DNA of 37,793 bases from Gammaproteobacteria bacterium. Its GTDB lineage: Bacteria; Pseudomonadota; Gammaproteobacteria; Steroidobacterales; Steroidobacteraceae. The notes under the pieces were generated by a model that was given only the letters and a program-made list of their open reading frames with translations, did no database searches and was not told the origin of the DNA. The position numbers were made by a program, and so were the translations under genes. Below, in pieces: positions 25,119 to 34,184 of the stretch. Position 1 is the stretch's first letter, and each line of letters opens with the position of its first letter. The stretch lies in contig JANXZG010000041.1 in the NCBI GenBank assembly GCA_025355645.1, positions 1-37,793 of the forward strand. The letters run 5' to 3'.

Positions 25119-27107
25119 TTAACCCATCAGCAGCAGCGTTTCGGCGTGCTCGACCGCCTCCGGCGTGCCGCAGACCACCACCACGTCGCCCTCCTTGAGG
25201 ATCGTGTCCGACGCCGGCGCGCGCCCGACGATGCCATCGCGGCGCAATGAGGCGACGCTCGCTTGGGAGCCGCTTGCGATCAGCTCGGCGATGCTGCGGC
25301 CAACTGCCCAGGCATGCGGCGGCAGAATCACGCTGTGAAGCTCCTCGCGGAATGCATGCGTTTCATCCGGCGGTGTCGCGCCTTGAGCCGGAAAGAACTG
25401 TCGCAGCATGCTGTAGCGATGCGTGCGGATGTCATCGACGGTGCGAACCACGCGGGAGACAGGCACTTTCAGCAGCAGCAGCACATGCGACAGCAGCATC
25501 AGGCTCGCCTCGAAGGTCTCCGGCACCACTTCGGTCGCACCCGCGCGCTGCAATTCGCCGAGCAGCGTATCGTCCTGGGTGCGCACGAGGATCGGCACAT
25601 CCTCGCGCAAGGAGCGCACTGCGCGCAGCACGCGCAGCGCGACCGGCGCATTGGCAAACGTGATCACGACGCAACTGGCATGCTCGACGCCCACGCTCTG
25701 CAGCACCGCCGCCTGGCCCGGATCGCCGAACATGATCGCATCTCCCGCCTGGCGCCCGGCCCTGATCCGGTATGGATCGACGTCCAGCGCGAGATACTCA
25801 AAGCCGGCCCGCTCCAGCACGCGCGCGATGTTCTGTCCGACGCGCCCGAAGCCGCAGATGATCACATGTTCGCGTCCAGCGACCGCGAGCGTCGCCTGCG
25901 CCTCGCGCACTGCCGCTGCGGGCGGCGGTGGGCCGCGTTCGCGCAGCACGAGCCGGGTCAACCGGCGGTTGTGTCGTATCAGCAGCGGTGAGAGCACCAT
26001 GCTCAGCACGGTCGCGGCGAGCAGGGGCTGCAGCACGGCAGAATCCATCAGCTCATCACGTAGCGAGAGGGTCAGAAGCGCAAAACCGAATTCGCCGCCC
26101 TGCGACACGACAATGCCGGTGCGCAAGGCCTTGAACCAACTGCCGGTCGCCGGCTTTGCCGCGAGCATCACGACCGCGGCCTTCAGCACCAGCATGCCCG
26201 CCAGCAGCATCGTGACCAGTAGCAGGTGCTGGAACAGCAACCGGATATTGAGCAGCATGCCGACGGTTATAAAGAACAATCCCAGCAGGACATCGCGATA
26301 GGAGCGGATGGTCGCCTCCACTTGGTGCCGGAACTCGGTCTCCGCAAGCATCATGCCGGCCAGGAAGGCGCCCAGTGCGAGGGACAGGCCCGCCTTATGC
26401 GTGGCCCACGCCGAAGCGAGCACGGCCAGCAGGACCGCGAGCGAGAAAAGCTCGGCGCTGCGCACCGAGGCAATCGCGAAGAACAGCGGCCGCAACAGCC
26501 AGCGTCCCGACGCCAGCACGATGCCGAGCGCGAACAGTGCGACCACGACCGCGTAGCCGATATGCCCGATGTCCGCGCTTGGACCGCGACCGGACAATGA
26601 GGATTCCAGCGCCAGGAATAACGGGAATGCGAGGTCCTGAAACAGGCAGATCGCCACCGCAATGCGCCCATGCGTGCGATTGTTCTCCGACTGGTCGGTC
26701 AGTTGCGCGATGATGATGGCGGTCGATGACATCGCGACCGCTCCGCCGATCACGATGCCGGCGGGTATTGCGACGCCGAAGAATTCGACCGCGATCAACG
26801 CAACGATCGCCGATGTTGCCAGCACTTGTGCGCCGCCCACCCCGAGCACCTCGCCGCGCATCGCGATCAGCCGCGGCAGCGAAAATTCCAGGCCCAGCGT
26901 GAACACGAGGAACACCACGCCGAAGTCCGCCAACAGTCGCGTTGTGGCATTGTCGGTGGCGAGCGCGAGTGCGTGCGGTCCCAGCATCATGCCGACGGCG
27001 AGGTAGCCCAGGATCGCGGGCAGGGCGAGCTTGCGTACCGCGGCAACCACGCACACCGATGCGCTCAGGAGAATAAGGATCTGCAGCAGCGGATCGCCCA
27101 CGCTCAT
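25119..27107 (-). CDS. CPA2 family monovalent cation:proton antiporter (KefB/YbaL-like)
   Basis: From the ATG at 27107 the product has 662 residues; an in-frame ATG at 27125 is possible and neither has a clear ribosome site. About 12 membrane segments form the Na+/H+ exchanger domain (LPAILGYLAVGMMLGPHALA, FLVFTLGLEFSLPRL, GGAVAMSSTAIIIAQLTDQS). A cytoplasmic TrkA-N/RCK domain follows with NAD-binding HVIICGFGRVGQNIARVLER, then a TrkA-C domain near the end. Such proteins export K+ in exchange for H+ under nucleotide control and protect against electrophile or pH stress. The gene heads a minus-strand run with mdh, fadE, gspA and gspB. Confidence 0.92.
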   Translation of the reverse strand: MSVGDPLLQILILLSASVCVVAAVRKLALPAILGYLAVGMMLGPHALALATDNATTRLLADFGVVFLVFTLGLEFSLPRLIAMRGEVLGVGGAQVLATSAIVALIAVEFFGVAIPAGIVIGGAVAMSSTAIIIAQLTDQSENNRTHGRIAVAICLFQDLAFPLFLALESSLSGRGPSADIGHIGYAVVVALFALGIVLASGRWLLRPLFFAIASVRSAELFSLAVLLAVLASAWATHKAGLSLALGAFLAGMMLAETEFRHQVEATIRSYRDVLLGLFFITVGMLLNIRLLFQHLLLVTMLLAGMLVLKAAVVMLAAKPATGSWFKALRTGIVVSQGGEFGFALLTLSLRDELMDSAVLQPLLAATVLSMVLSPLLIRHNRRLTRLVLRERGPPPPAAAVREAQATLAVAGREHVIICGFGRVGQNIARVLERAGFEYLALDVDPYRIRAGRQAGDAIMFGDPGQAAVLQSVGVEHASCVVITFANAPVALRVLRAVRSLREDVPILVRTQDDTLLGELQRAGATEVVPETFEASLMLLSHVLLLLKVPVSRVVRTVDDIRTHRYSMLRQFFPAQGATPPDETHAFREELHSVILPPHAWAVGRSIAELIASGSQASVASLRRDGIVGRAPASDTILKEGDVVVVCGTPEAVEHAETLLLMG

Positions 27108-27171
27108 AGTGGGAACCAAAAACATTTAAAAGGCAATCTGGCCGCAATGCCCCTTTTGCTAGACTGACCGG

Positions 27172-28947
27172 ATGGGACAGGACCGCAAGGAGCTGGCGCG
27201 AACCTATTATAAGAGCGCCAACCTGCTGAAGGATCGAGGCGACTGGCAGGCGGCACTGGCCGACTATGACCGGGCGATCGACGCGCAGCCGGATTACGCG
27301 CATGCCCTATGCAACCGCGGCGTCGTGCTCGCTGCGCTCGGGCGCGCCGACCAGGCCTTGCAAAGCTATGACCGGGCGCTCGCGCTCGATGACAAGGATG
27401 GGATCGCACATTTCAACCGCGGCGTCCTGTTGCAGCAACTACGAGCCTGGGAGGGGGCGCTTGCGAGCTACGATAAGGCCATCACGCAGGATGCCGGATT
27501 CTTCCACTCGCATTTCAATCGCGCCAACGTGCTCAAGGAACTGTCGCGCTGGGATGCGGCCATCGAAAGCTATGGGCGGGCGATTGCCCTGTCCCCCGGC
27601 CGTGCCGAACCGTGGTTCAACCTGGGCGTAATCCAGCAGCAGCAGGGGAAGACAGAAGCCGCGCTCGCGAGCTACGACCGGGCGCTCGCGATCAATCCGG
27701 ACCTGCTCCAGGCTCGCTTCAATCGTGCCAATGCGCTGAAGGATCTGAAACGTTACCGGGCGGCGGTGCAAAGCTACGATCTGGTCATCGCTGCGCAGGC
27801 CGATCATGCCGAAGCGTGGTCGAATCGCGGCACTGCGCTGCAAGAGCTCGGCGAATGGGAAGCGGCGCTCGGCAGTTACGACCGGGCTATTGCGATAAGG
27901 GCGGACTATGCGGAAGCCTGGTCGAACCGCGGCATGGTCCTGCATGAATTGCGAAAGCTACCGGAGGCCTTGGCGAGCTACGAGCGGGCCCTTCAGCTGA
28001 GGCCGGCATTTGCCGATGCACAATACGGGAAATCCATCTCTTTGCTGCTGCAGGGTGACTACGCGGCAGGCTGGCCACTGTACGAATCGCGCTGGCCGCA
28101 TGCGGCGAGGCTGCATGGCAAAGCGCCGCGCGTGTTTCAAACGCCGCTGTGGCTCGGCCGGGAAGACCTCAGGGGCAAGCGCATCCTGATTTACTGGGAG
28201 CAGGGCCTCGGGGATACCTTGCACTACTGCCGCTATATCCCGTTGCTCGCGCAACGGGGCGCCGAAGTGATATTCGAGGCGCAGGCGCCGCTCATGAATC
28301 TGCTGCGCTCACTTCCCGGGGTGGGCCGCTTGGTCGCCGCGGGCAGCCCCCTGCCAAAGTTCGATTACCACTGTCCGCTTCTTAGCCTGCCGCTGGCCTT
28401 TGGCACCACGCTGCAGTCGGTGCCCGCGAGCGTGCCGTATCTGCGCGCCGAGCCGGAATGTGCGGCCCATTGGCGCGAGCGCCTCGGTGAGCGGCGCGCT
28501 GCGCGCATAGGTTTCGTATGCAGCGGCGCCGCGATATACGCCAATGATACGAATCGCAGTATCGCGCTGGCTGACTGGATTACCCGGGTACCACGCGATA
28601 GGCAATACATATGCCTGCAAAAAGAATACCGGGATGCCGATCTGGCAACGCTGGCGGAGAATTCCTGGATTGCAAATTTTGCGGCGGAACAACGCGATTT
28701 CAGCGACGCGGCCGCGCTGGTCGAGTCGATGGACCTCGTGATCAGCGTCGATACCAGCATGACCCACCTGGCCGGTGCTCTGGCACGGCCCACGTGGCTG
28801 CTGCTGTCTTTCAATTCTGACGCGCGCTGGATGATGGACCGGGACGACAGCCCCTGGTATCCGACGCTGCGTATATATAGACAGAAGAAACCCAGGGACT
28901 GGGCCGCCGTGCTGGAGCGAGTTGCCGCGGACCTGCGCGCTATGTGA
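27172..28947 (+). CDS. TPR protein with C-terminal glycosyltransferase-like domain
   Basis: The 591-residue product starts with eight to nine consecutive 34-residue TPR units (residues about 9-310), very uniform in sequence (N-R-G...L...W..AL.SYDRAI). The C-terminal half has a GT-B-like, ADP-heptose-transferase-related fold: GKRILIYWEQGLGDTLHYCR, ARIGFVCSGAAIYANDTNRS and DLVISVDTSMTHLAGALA. This TPR-plus-glycosyltransferase layout is common in proteobacteria and is thought to act in protein or surface glycosylation; the acceptor is unknown. It has no signal peptide, so it is probably cytoplasmic. Its last eight bases overlap the end of the convergent MFS gene. Confidence 0.9.
   Translation: MGQDRKELARTYYKSANLLKDRGDWQAALADYDRAIDAQPDYAHALCNRGVVLAALGRADQALQSYDRALALDDKDGIAHFNRGVLLQQLRAWEGALASYDKAITQDAGFFHSHFNRANVLKELSRWDAAIESYGRAIALSPGRAEPWFNLGVIQQQQGKTEAALASYDRALAINPDLLQARFNRANALKDLKRYRAAVQSYDLVIAAQADHAEAWSNRGTALQELGEWEAALGSYDRAIAIRADYAEAWSNRGMVLHELRKLPEALASYERALQLRPAFADAQYGKSISLLLQGDYAAGWPLYESRWPHAARLHGKAPRVFQTPLWLGREDLRGKRILIYWEQGLGDTLHYCRYIPLLAQRGAEVIFEAQAPLMNLLRSLPGVGRLVAAGSPLPKFDYHCPLLSLPLAFGTTLQSVPASVPYLRAEPECAAHWRERLGERRAARIGFVCSGAAIYANDTNRSIALADWITRVPRDRQYICLQKEYRDADLATLAENSWIANFAAEQRDFSDAAALVESMDLVISVDTSMTHLAGALARPTWLLLSFNSDARWMMDRDDSPWYPTLRIYRQKKPRDWAAVLERVAADLRAM
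27190..28030 (+). repeat. Exact 102-base periodic repeat encoding TPR units
   Basis: The codon block (A/G)GCTATGAC-CGGGCG-like recurs at 27262, 27364, 27466, 27568, 27670, 27772, 27874 and 27976, each exactly 102 bases (34 codons) apart. DNA similarity between copies is highest at 27364 and 27670, suggesting recent unit duplication or conversion. Confidence 0.85.
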
Positions 28948-30322
28948 CCGGTATGCCGATCGCCCGCTCCTGGTCCTCGAGCATGGTCCGGGTGCAGGTG
29001 AAGAAATAGTAGGCCGACAGGAAGCCGCTCGGCGCAATGCACAGCAGGGCGAGCCGCAGCGACTGCGCGCTGCTCGGGTTCCACTGGAAAACCTGCGCGG
29101 ATATATCACTCAGGAGGCCGCCCATCGCGGGTGCCAGAATCAGATTTCCGAAGTTTGCGACGAACAGCGTAGTTGCGCAGAAAATGGCCCGCATCGGCGG
29201 CGGCGAGAGGTTATTGAGGATGCCAAAGCACGGTCCAATGTAGAAATAGATGGATGGCACGAAGATCCACAACATCGCTTTCGCAAGCACCAGCGAATGT
29301 GTGGAATAAATGATGATCGACGGTATGGTCGCAAGACCGACTCCCCAGCCCATCAGCCAGGTGATGCGTCGCGGATCCTTGAACCACGGCTGGGCGATCA
29401 GCCAGCTCGTGAACACCGTTGCAGCAATCCCGCCGTATAAGTGCATCGGGCCGGTCAGGTTTCCCGCTTCACCTGGGGTCATAGCATAGGTGCGCTGCAG
29501 GAATGTCGGCGTGAAGTACATCAGGCCCCAGCCCCAGAATGCCGTGATTGCGCTGGCCAACATCGATTTGACGGCGGACTTCTGTCCCCACAGGAACCGG
29601 AAGGTTTCGAGCAGCCCGGGCGTAGCCTCGTCCGATTTGCGATCGAGCTGGCCGCGCTTGGGTTCGCGGACCGTAAAGTAGATCAGCAGGCCGGCGATGA
29701 CACCGGGCGCGCCCAACACGATGAACACCGAGCGCCAGCCGTGCGTGCCGGCGACCGCGGTCGCCGTATGCGCCGCCCAGCCATGGCCGTCCGCGACATC
29801 GCCGGCAAAGCTTGCAGCGAGGTAGGCGCCGATGGGGGCACCGAGTGAGAACACGGTCAGGGCCATAGGCCTCAGGCGTGCTGTGAAATAATCGGACAAG
29901 ATCGAATTCGCGCCGGGGGTGCCGCCCGCCTCGCCGATGCCGACGCCGATTCTGGCAAGCATGAATGCCAGTGCAAATCGCGCCTTGCCGCACAACATGG
30001 TCATGGCCGACCAGACGACGATGCATATGGAGATGATGTTGCGCCGGTTGCCGCGATCGATCAGCCAGGACAGTGGAAAGCCGAACACCACATAAAAAAT
30101 CGCGAGCGGTATCCCGGCCGCCAGGCTGACCTGGGTGTCATTTAGCCCAAACTCGATCCGGATCGGTTCGAGGACTGTCGAGATACAATAGCGGTCGGCG
30201 ATACTGAGGGTGTAGACCATGCACATCATGATCAGGATGTACCAGCGCACCGCCATCGAGGTCGTGTTCTGCTCCGCTTCTGTCGCCGGCGTGGCGTTCT
30301 TCATATATTGTTCATTATCCAT
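28940..30322 (-). CDS. Spinster-type MFS transporter
   Basis: From the ATG at 30322 the product has 460 residues with about 12 membrane segments. The N-terminal block ends in YTLSIADRYCISTVLEPIRI, followed by the MFS motif-A region GFPLSWLIDRGNRRNIISIC and the LARIGVGIGEAGGTPGANSI block typical of spinster-like transporters. A central cytoplasmic loop (REPKRGQLDRKSDE) separates the halves. Bacterial members are usually found in catabolic clusters importing or exporting hydrophobic organic compounds. The frame is open to 30442, but that would overlap the divergent hydrolase; alternative starts at 30337 and 30304 exist. It diverges from the hydrolase-flavoenzyme-cupin operon with only 13 bases between starts. 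Confidence 0.9.
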   Translation of the reverse strand: MDNEQYMKNATPATEAEQNTTSMAVRWYILIMMCMVYTLSIADRYCISTVLEPIRIEFGLNDTQVSLAAGIPLAIFYVVFGFPLSWLIDRGNRRNIISICIVVWSAMTMLCGKARFALAFMLARIGVGIGEAGGTPGANSILSDYFTARLRPMALTVFSLGAPIGAYLAASFAGDVADGHGWAAHTATAVAGTHGWRSVFIVLGAPGVIAGLLIYFTVREPKRGQLDRKSDEATPGLLETFRFLWGQKSAVKSMLASAITAFWGWGLMYFTPTFLQRTYAMTPGEAGNLTGPMHLYGGIAATVFTSWLIAQPWFKDPRRITWLMGWGVGLATIPSIIIYSTHSLVLAKAMLWIFVPSIYFYIGPCFGILNNLSPPPMRAIFCATTLFVANFGNLILAPAMGGLLSDISAQVFQWNPSSAQSLRLALLCIAPSGFLSAYYFFTCTRTMLEDQERAIGIPVT

Positions 30323-30335
30323 GATAGGTCGTCCC

Positions 30336-31436
30336 ATGCACTTGAAGATTCTGAAGATTCGCTGGATTGGCGCCGCCCTGGCACTTGCCGCAGGTCTTAT
30401 GTCTGCGGCCCATGCGGAGCCGGAGCAGCATGAGTTCGTCATTCCCGCTTTTCACACCGAAAGCGGCGCCGTGCTGCCGGAAGCCCGGGTCGTGTATGGA
30501 ACGTACGGAAAGCTGAGCGCCACTGGCGACAACGTCGTGCTTTTGCCCTCCCACTACATGGCCGACATGCATGGCTATGAGTGGCTGATTGGGCCTGGCA
30601 AAGCGCTAGATCCCAATAAGCTGTTCCTGGTCATGACCGAGCTTTTCGGCAACGGCCGATCCTCATCGCCCAGTAATTCGCCAGAGCCCTTTCACGGACC
30701 CCGCTTTCCCGTGATGACGATCCGCGACAACGTCGAAGCTGTGCACCAGATGCTGACGCAGCAGTTGCATGTGACTCACCTTCAGGCCGTCATTGGCTTC
30801 TCGATGGGGGCGCAGCAGGCCTTTCAATGGGCCGTCAGTTATCCGGATTTCATGGATCGCATCGCCGCATCCTCGGGGACCGCGAAAACTTACGGACATG
30901 GCATCGTCAGGCTGGAAAGCGAGATCACGGCGCTGACGCTCGACCCGGCCTTCAAGGACGGCAATTACACCGAGCAACCGCAGAAGGGCATCGAGGCCTT
31001 TGGGATTGTCTGGACCGCGTGGCTGTATTCGCAGGAATGGTGGCGACGCGAACTGTGGCGCCAGGACGATCCGCCCGGAAAGAGCCTCGCTGCGGTGATT
31101 GAGCAGTATCGCAAGAATTTCATCCCCGGCGCCGATGCAAATAACCTGATCCTGCAGATGCGAACCTGGGAGGCCCACGACGTCGGCACCACGCCGCCGT
31201 TTAACGGCGACACGCAGGCGGCGCTGCGCTCGATCAAGGCACGCGTGCTGTATATGCCATCTGCGACCGACCTGTATTTCCCGGTGGCGGACGCGCGTTA
31301 CGAGGCAGCGTTCATCCGCCGCTGCGACCTGCAGATCATTCCTTCTTTATGGGGCCATCCGGCCGGCGCCGGCGCCTCGCCCGCAGACTTGAAATTCCTG
31401 AACGATCACATAGCCCGGCTTATGAGGACACGATGA
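30336..31436 (+). CDS. Exported MetX-like alpha/beta hydrolase
   Basis: From the ATG at 30336 (AGGTC seven bases upstream) the product has 366 residues with a signal peptide ending AHA-EP. The fold is that of homoserine O-acetyltransferase (MetX)-like alpha/beta hydrolases: nucleophile elbow GFSMGAQQAFQWA, catalytic Asp in MPSATDLYFPV and catalytic His in IIPSLWGHPAGAG. A periplasmic location argues against methionine biosynthesis, so it more likely hydrolyses an ester or amide outside the cytoplasm. It overlaps the flavoenzyme start (ATGA at 31433), giving coupled translation. Confidence 0.88.
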   Translation: MHLKILKIRWIGAALALAAGLMSAAHAEPEQHEFVIPAFHTESGAVLPEARVVYGTYGKLSATGDNVVLLPSHYMADMHGYEWLIGPGKALDPNKLFLVMTELFGNGRSSSPSNSPEPFHGPRFPVMTIRDNVEAVHQMLTQQLHVTHLQAVIGFSMGAQQAFQWAVSYPDFMDRIAASSGTAKTYGHGIVRLESEITALTLDPAFKDGNYTEQPQKGIEAFGIVWTAWLYSQEWWRRELWRQDDPPGKSLAAVIEQYRKNFIPGADANNLILQMRTWEAHDVGTTPPFNGDTQAALRSIKARVLYMPSATDLYFPVADARYEAAFIRRCDLQIIPSLWGHPAGAGASPADLKFLNDHIARLMRTR

Positions 31437-33367
31437 AGCGCAAGAATATGACCCCACAGGATCATGCCCTCGGTATGGATCGGTCCATCTCGCGGCGAGA
31501 CTTCATGCAGGGAGCGGCGATCGGCGGCGCCGGCCTGCTCGGCGCCTCCCTGCTGCCGGGCCCCGCGACTGCGCATAGTCTCTCGCCCGCCGGTGCGCAG
31601 GATAATCCCGGTTATTATCCGCCCACCCTCAGTGGCATGCGCGGCAGCCACCCGGGCTCTTTCGAGGCCGCGCACGCACTGCGCGACGGCATGACGGTGA
31701 GCTCCGCAACAATGCTGGACGAGCACTACGACCTCGTCGTGGTCGGCGCCGGCATCAGCGGCCTGTCCTCGGCACATTTCTATCTGCAGGCACATCCGTC
31801 CGCACGCGTTTTGCTGCTCGACAATCACGATGATTTCGGCGGACACGCCAAGCGCAATGAATTTCATCTCGATGGGCATCTGGCGCTGATGAATGGTGGC
31901 ACGCTGGAGATCGACAGTCCGCGGCCCTATGGACCGGTGGCGGATGGGGTGCTACGCGCAATCGGCATCGATGCCGCGGCGCTCGCGAAGCAGGTGCAAC
32001 ACCCTGAGTTCTATGACTCGCTTGGGCTCGGGACCGGAATATTTTTCGATCGCGCGACCTTCGGCGCCGATCATCTGGCGGTCGGTTATCACGAAAAACC
32101 CTGGCCGGACTTTCTTGTGGGCGCGCCCTTGTCCGCGGCCGCGAAAGCCGATGTCGAGCGCGTCGAGACGGCCAACGTCGATTACTTCCCAAGCTGGACG
32201 GCCGAGCAGAAAAAGCAGCATCTGACGACGATCAGTTACCTCGATTACCTGACCCAGGTGATCAAGGTAGACCCATCCGTCGCCGCGATCTACCGAACCC
32301 GCACGCAGGGCGAATGGGGCGTTGGCGCCGATGCGGTATCGGCCGCCGATGCCTGGGGAATCGGCCTGCCCGGATTTGATGGCCTGAAACTGCTGCCTGG
32401 CTCGGTACCCGCGATGGGCTTCACGCCGGCCGGCTATTCCGACACGGGCGGCTCTACACGACTGCATTTTCCCGATGGCAACGCGACTATTGCGCGCCTG
32501 CTGGTGCGCCGTCTGATTCCGCGCGCGCTGCCGGGCTCGGGCGTCGAGAATGCGGTCACTGCGGTCGCCGACTATGCGCGCCTTGATGAACAGGGCTCGC
32601 CCGTGCGCCTGCGCCTCAGCAGCATTGTCTTGCGCGCGGCCAACCTGGGTCCGGCGAAGGCGCCGACCGGAGTCGCCGTGACGTATATCCGCGATGGCCG
32701 CCTGTTCACGGTGCGCGCCGGGCACTGCGTGCTCGCCTGCTACAACATGATGATTCCTTATCTATGCCCAGAACTGCCGCAGCCGCAGAAGGCTGCGTTG
32801 CATACCCTTGTAAAGACACCACTGGTTTATACGACGGTCGCGCTACGCAACTGGCAAGCGTTCCATAAGCTCAAAGTGCGTCAGTTGTTTGCGCCAGGTG
32901 GCTACCACACGTCGATGCGCCTGAATCCGACCGTTGACATTGGCGAGTACCGCAGTACGCGTTCGCCGGACGAGCCGAACCTGGTCTGGATGACCCGCAC
33001 GCCATGCCAGCCCGGGCTGCCCGAGCACGAACAGAACAAGGTCGGGCGCGCCCAGCTGCAGACGACACCGTTCGAGGTGTTTGAGCGGGAAATCCGCGCC
33101 CAGCTCGGCGCAGCGCTGGCGGGCGGTGGTTTTGACCCGGCCGCCGACATTACCGGCATCACAGTCAATCGCTGGCCGCACGGCTATGCCCCGGAACACA
33201 ACTCGCTGTTCGAGCCGCAGTACGCCGAAAACGAGACGCCGCAAGTCATTGGACGGGCACGCTTCGGCCGCATCTCCATCGCCAACTCGGATTCCGGCGG
33301 CGGGGCATACACGGATGTCGCGATGGAGCAGGGTTACCGCGCGGTGCAGGAGGTGCTCGGCGCATGA
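31433..33367 (+). CDS. Tat-exported FAD-dependent spermidine dehydrogenase-like oxidoreductase
   Basis: From the ATG at 31433 the product has 644 residues. It carries a twin-arginine signal (SISRRDFMQGAAIGGAGLL, Arg21-Arg22). The FAD-binding Rossmann start YDLVVVGAGISGLSSAHFYL is followed by LLLDNHDDFGGHAKRNEF, a block I associate with Pseudomonas spermidine dehydrogenase (SpdH). The C-terminal FAD-closing region reads ISIANSDSGGGAYTDVAMEQ. SpdH oxidises spermidine in the periplasm; whether this homologue uses a polyamine is unproven. An upstream in-frame reading to 31349 is dismissed because the ATGA overlap and the Tat signal fix the start. It is coupled by a second ATGA (33364) to the cupin gene. 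Confidence 0.9.
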   Translation: MKRKNMTPQDHALGMDRSISRRDFMQGAAIGGAGLLGASLLPGPATAHSLSPAGAQDNPGYYPPTLSGMRGSHPGSFEAAHALRDGMTVSSATMLDEHYDLVVVGAGISGLSSAHFYLQAHPSARVLLLDNHDDFGGHAKRNEFHLDGHLALMNGGTLEIDSPRPYGPVADGVLRAIGIDAAALAKQVQHPEFYDSLGLGTGIFFDRATFGADHLAVGYHEKPWPDFLVGAPLSAAAKADVERVETANVDYFPSWTAEQKKQHLTTISYLDYLTQVIKVDPSVAAIYRTRTQGEWGVGADAVSAADAWGIGLPGFDGLKLLPGSVPAMGFTPAGYSDTGGSTRLHFPDGNATIARLLVRRLIPRALPGSGVENAVTAVADYARLDEQGSPVRLRLSSIVLRAANLGPAKAPTGVAVTYIRDGRLFTVRAGHCVLACYNMMIPYLCPELPQPQKAALHTLVKTPLVYTTVALRNWQAFHKLKVRQLFAPGGYHTSMRLNPTVDIGEYRSTRSPDEPNLVWMTRTPCQPGLPEHEQNKVGRAQLQTTPFEVFEREIRAQLGAALAGGGFDPAADITGITVNRWPHGYAPEHNSLFEPQYAENETPQVIGRARFGRISIANSDSGGGAYTDVAMEQGYRAVQEVLGA

Positions 33368-33963
33368 GCGCCGCAGGTGCCGCAAATCTGATCGCGCAGG
33401 GGCAGCAGCTGTTGGCAGGGCTTCACTCGCCGCTGGTCGCGGAATATCTTGCGCTGTGGCCCAGCGCGCCGCTGCGTGCCGCGCCGGTGCCCGCTGCCGT
33501 TCCGGCCCTGCGCCACTTAGCCGGGGCCGCCAATCTCGCCCCAGCGTTCAGCGCCGCGTTCGCTGCAGCGCTTAAAACCGCTGCCTCTGGACTGGTGTGG
33601 CGCCGCTCCTATACGCCGGAGGTTTTGGGACCGGATTTCTGGGACAACTACGGCTGGACCGAGCTGGTCGGACCGACTGGGCCCGCTCCTTCGCAGCGCC
33701 TTGCCTGCGGCCTGCTGCTGCTGGGCCCTGCCATGACCTATCCGCTGCATCATCACGAGGCCGAAGAAATTTATGTGCCGTTGTCAGGCACCGCGGACTG
33801 GAAACTGGGCGGCCAGCCGTGGCAGGCGGCGGCGCCTGGCAGCGTAATTCATCATCCATCGAATCAAAGCCATGCAATGCGCACCGCCGATGCTGCATTG
33901 CTTGCACTGTACCTCTGGCGAAGCGAATACCTGGCGCAGAAATCCCAAATGGTTGATCGCTGA
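33364..33963 (+). CDS. Cupin of the DMSP-lyase (DddQ/DddL) superfamily
   Basis: The 199-residue product has an Ala-rich helical N-terminus and a C-terminal cupin barrel. The cupin shows YPLHHHEAEEIYVPLSGTAD with His131, Glu135 and Tyr137 in the H-x3-E-x-Y spacing, and a second His at 170 in IHHPSNQSHAMRT. In DddQ-type dimethylsulfoniopropionate lyases the corresponding His, Glu, Tyr and His bind the metal and Tyr is the catalytic base. The N-terminus has no signal peptide, so it is cytoplasmic, unlike its two operon partners. The superfamily includes many members that do not act on DMSP, and the polyamine-oxidase-like neighbour makes another substrate plausible. Confidence 0.88.
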   Translation: MSAAGAANLIAQGQQLLAGLHSPLVAEYLALWPSAPLRAAPVPAAVPALRHLAGAANLAPAFSAAFAAALKTAASGLVWRRSYTPEVLGPDFWDNYGWTELVGPTGPAPSQRLACGLLLLGPAMTYPLHHHEAEEIYVPLSGTADWKLGGQPWQAAAPGSVIHHPSNQSHAMRTADAALLALYLWRSEYLAQKSQMVDR

Positions 33964-34184
33964 GGTTCCAGCTGGTGGCCGCGCGGTTATTCACCGGCGG
34001 CAAGGTTCACAATCGCGAGCTTGCACGCTTTTGACGCGGACGTAGGTCACGACTTTCAAACCAGTTCCGATCTTGCGAACAACCGGACTGTTTCGGGCCA
34101 GTATTCGACCTTGAAAAACCAGCCTGGCAGCGGGCCCTCGCGGCTTGCGGTAGGCTATCCGGGCACTAACCAAGAGCTCGTGCC

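Noticed and set aside
30336..31436. Methionine biosynthesis enzyme MetX
   Set aside because: The signal peptide and the catabolic-looking neighbours do not fit a cytoplasmic homoserine acetyltransferase.
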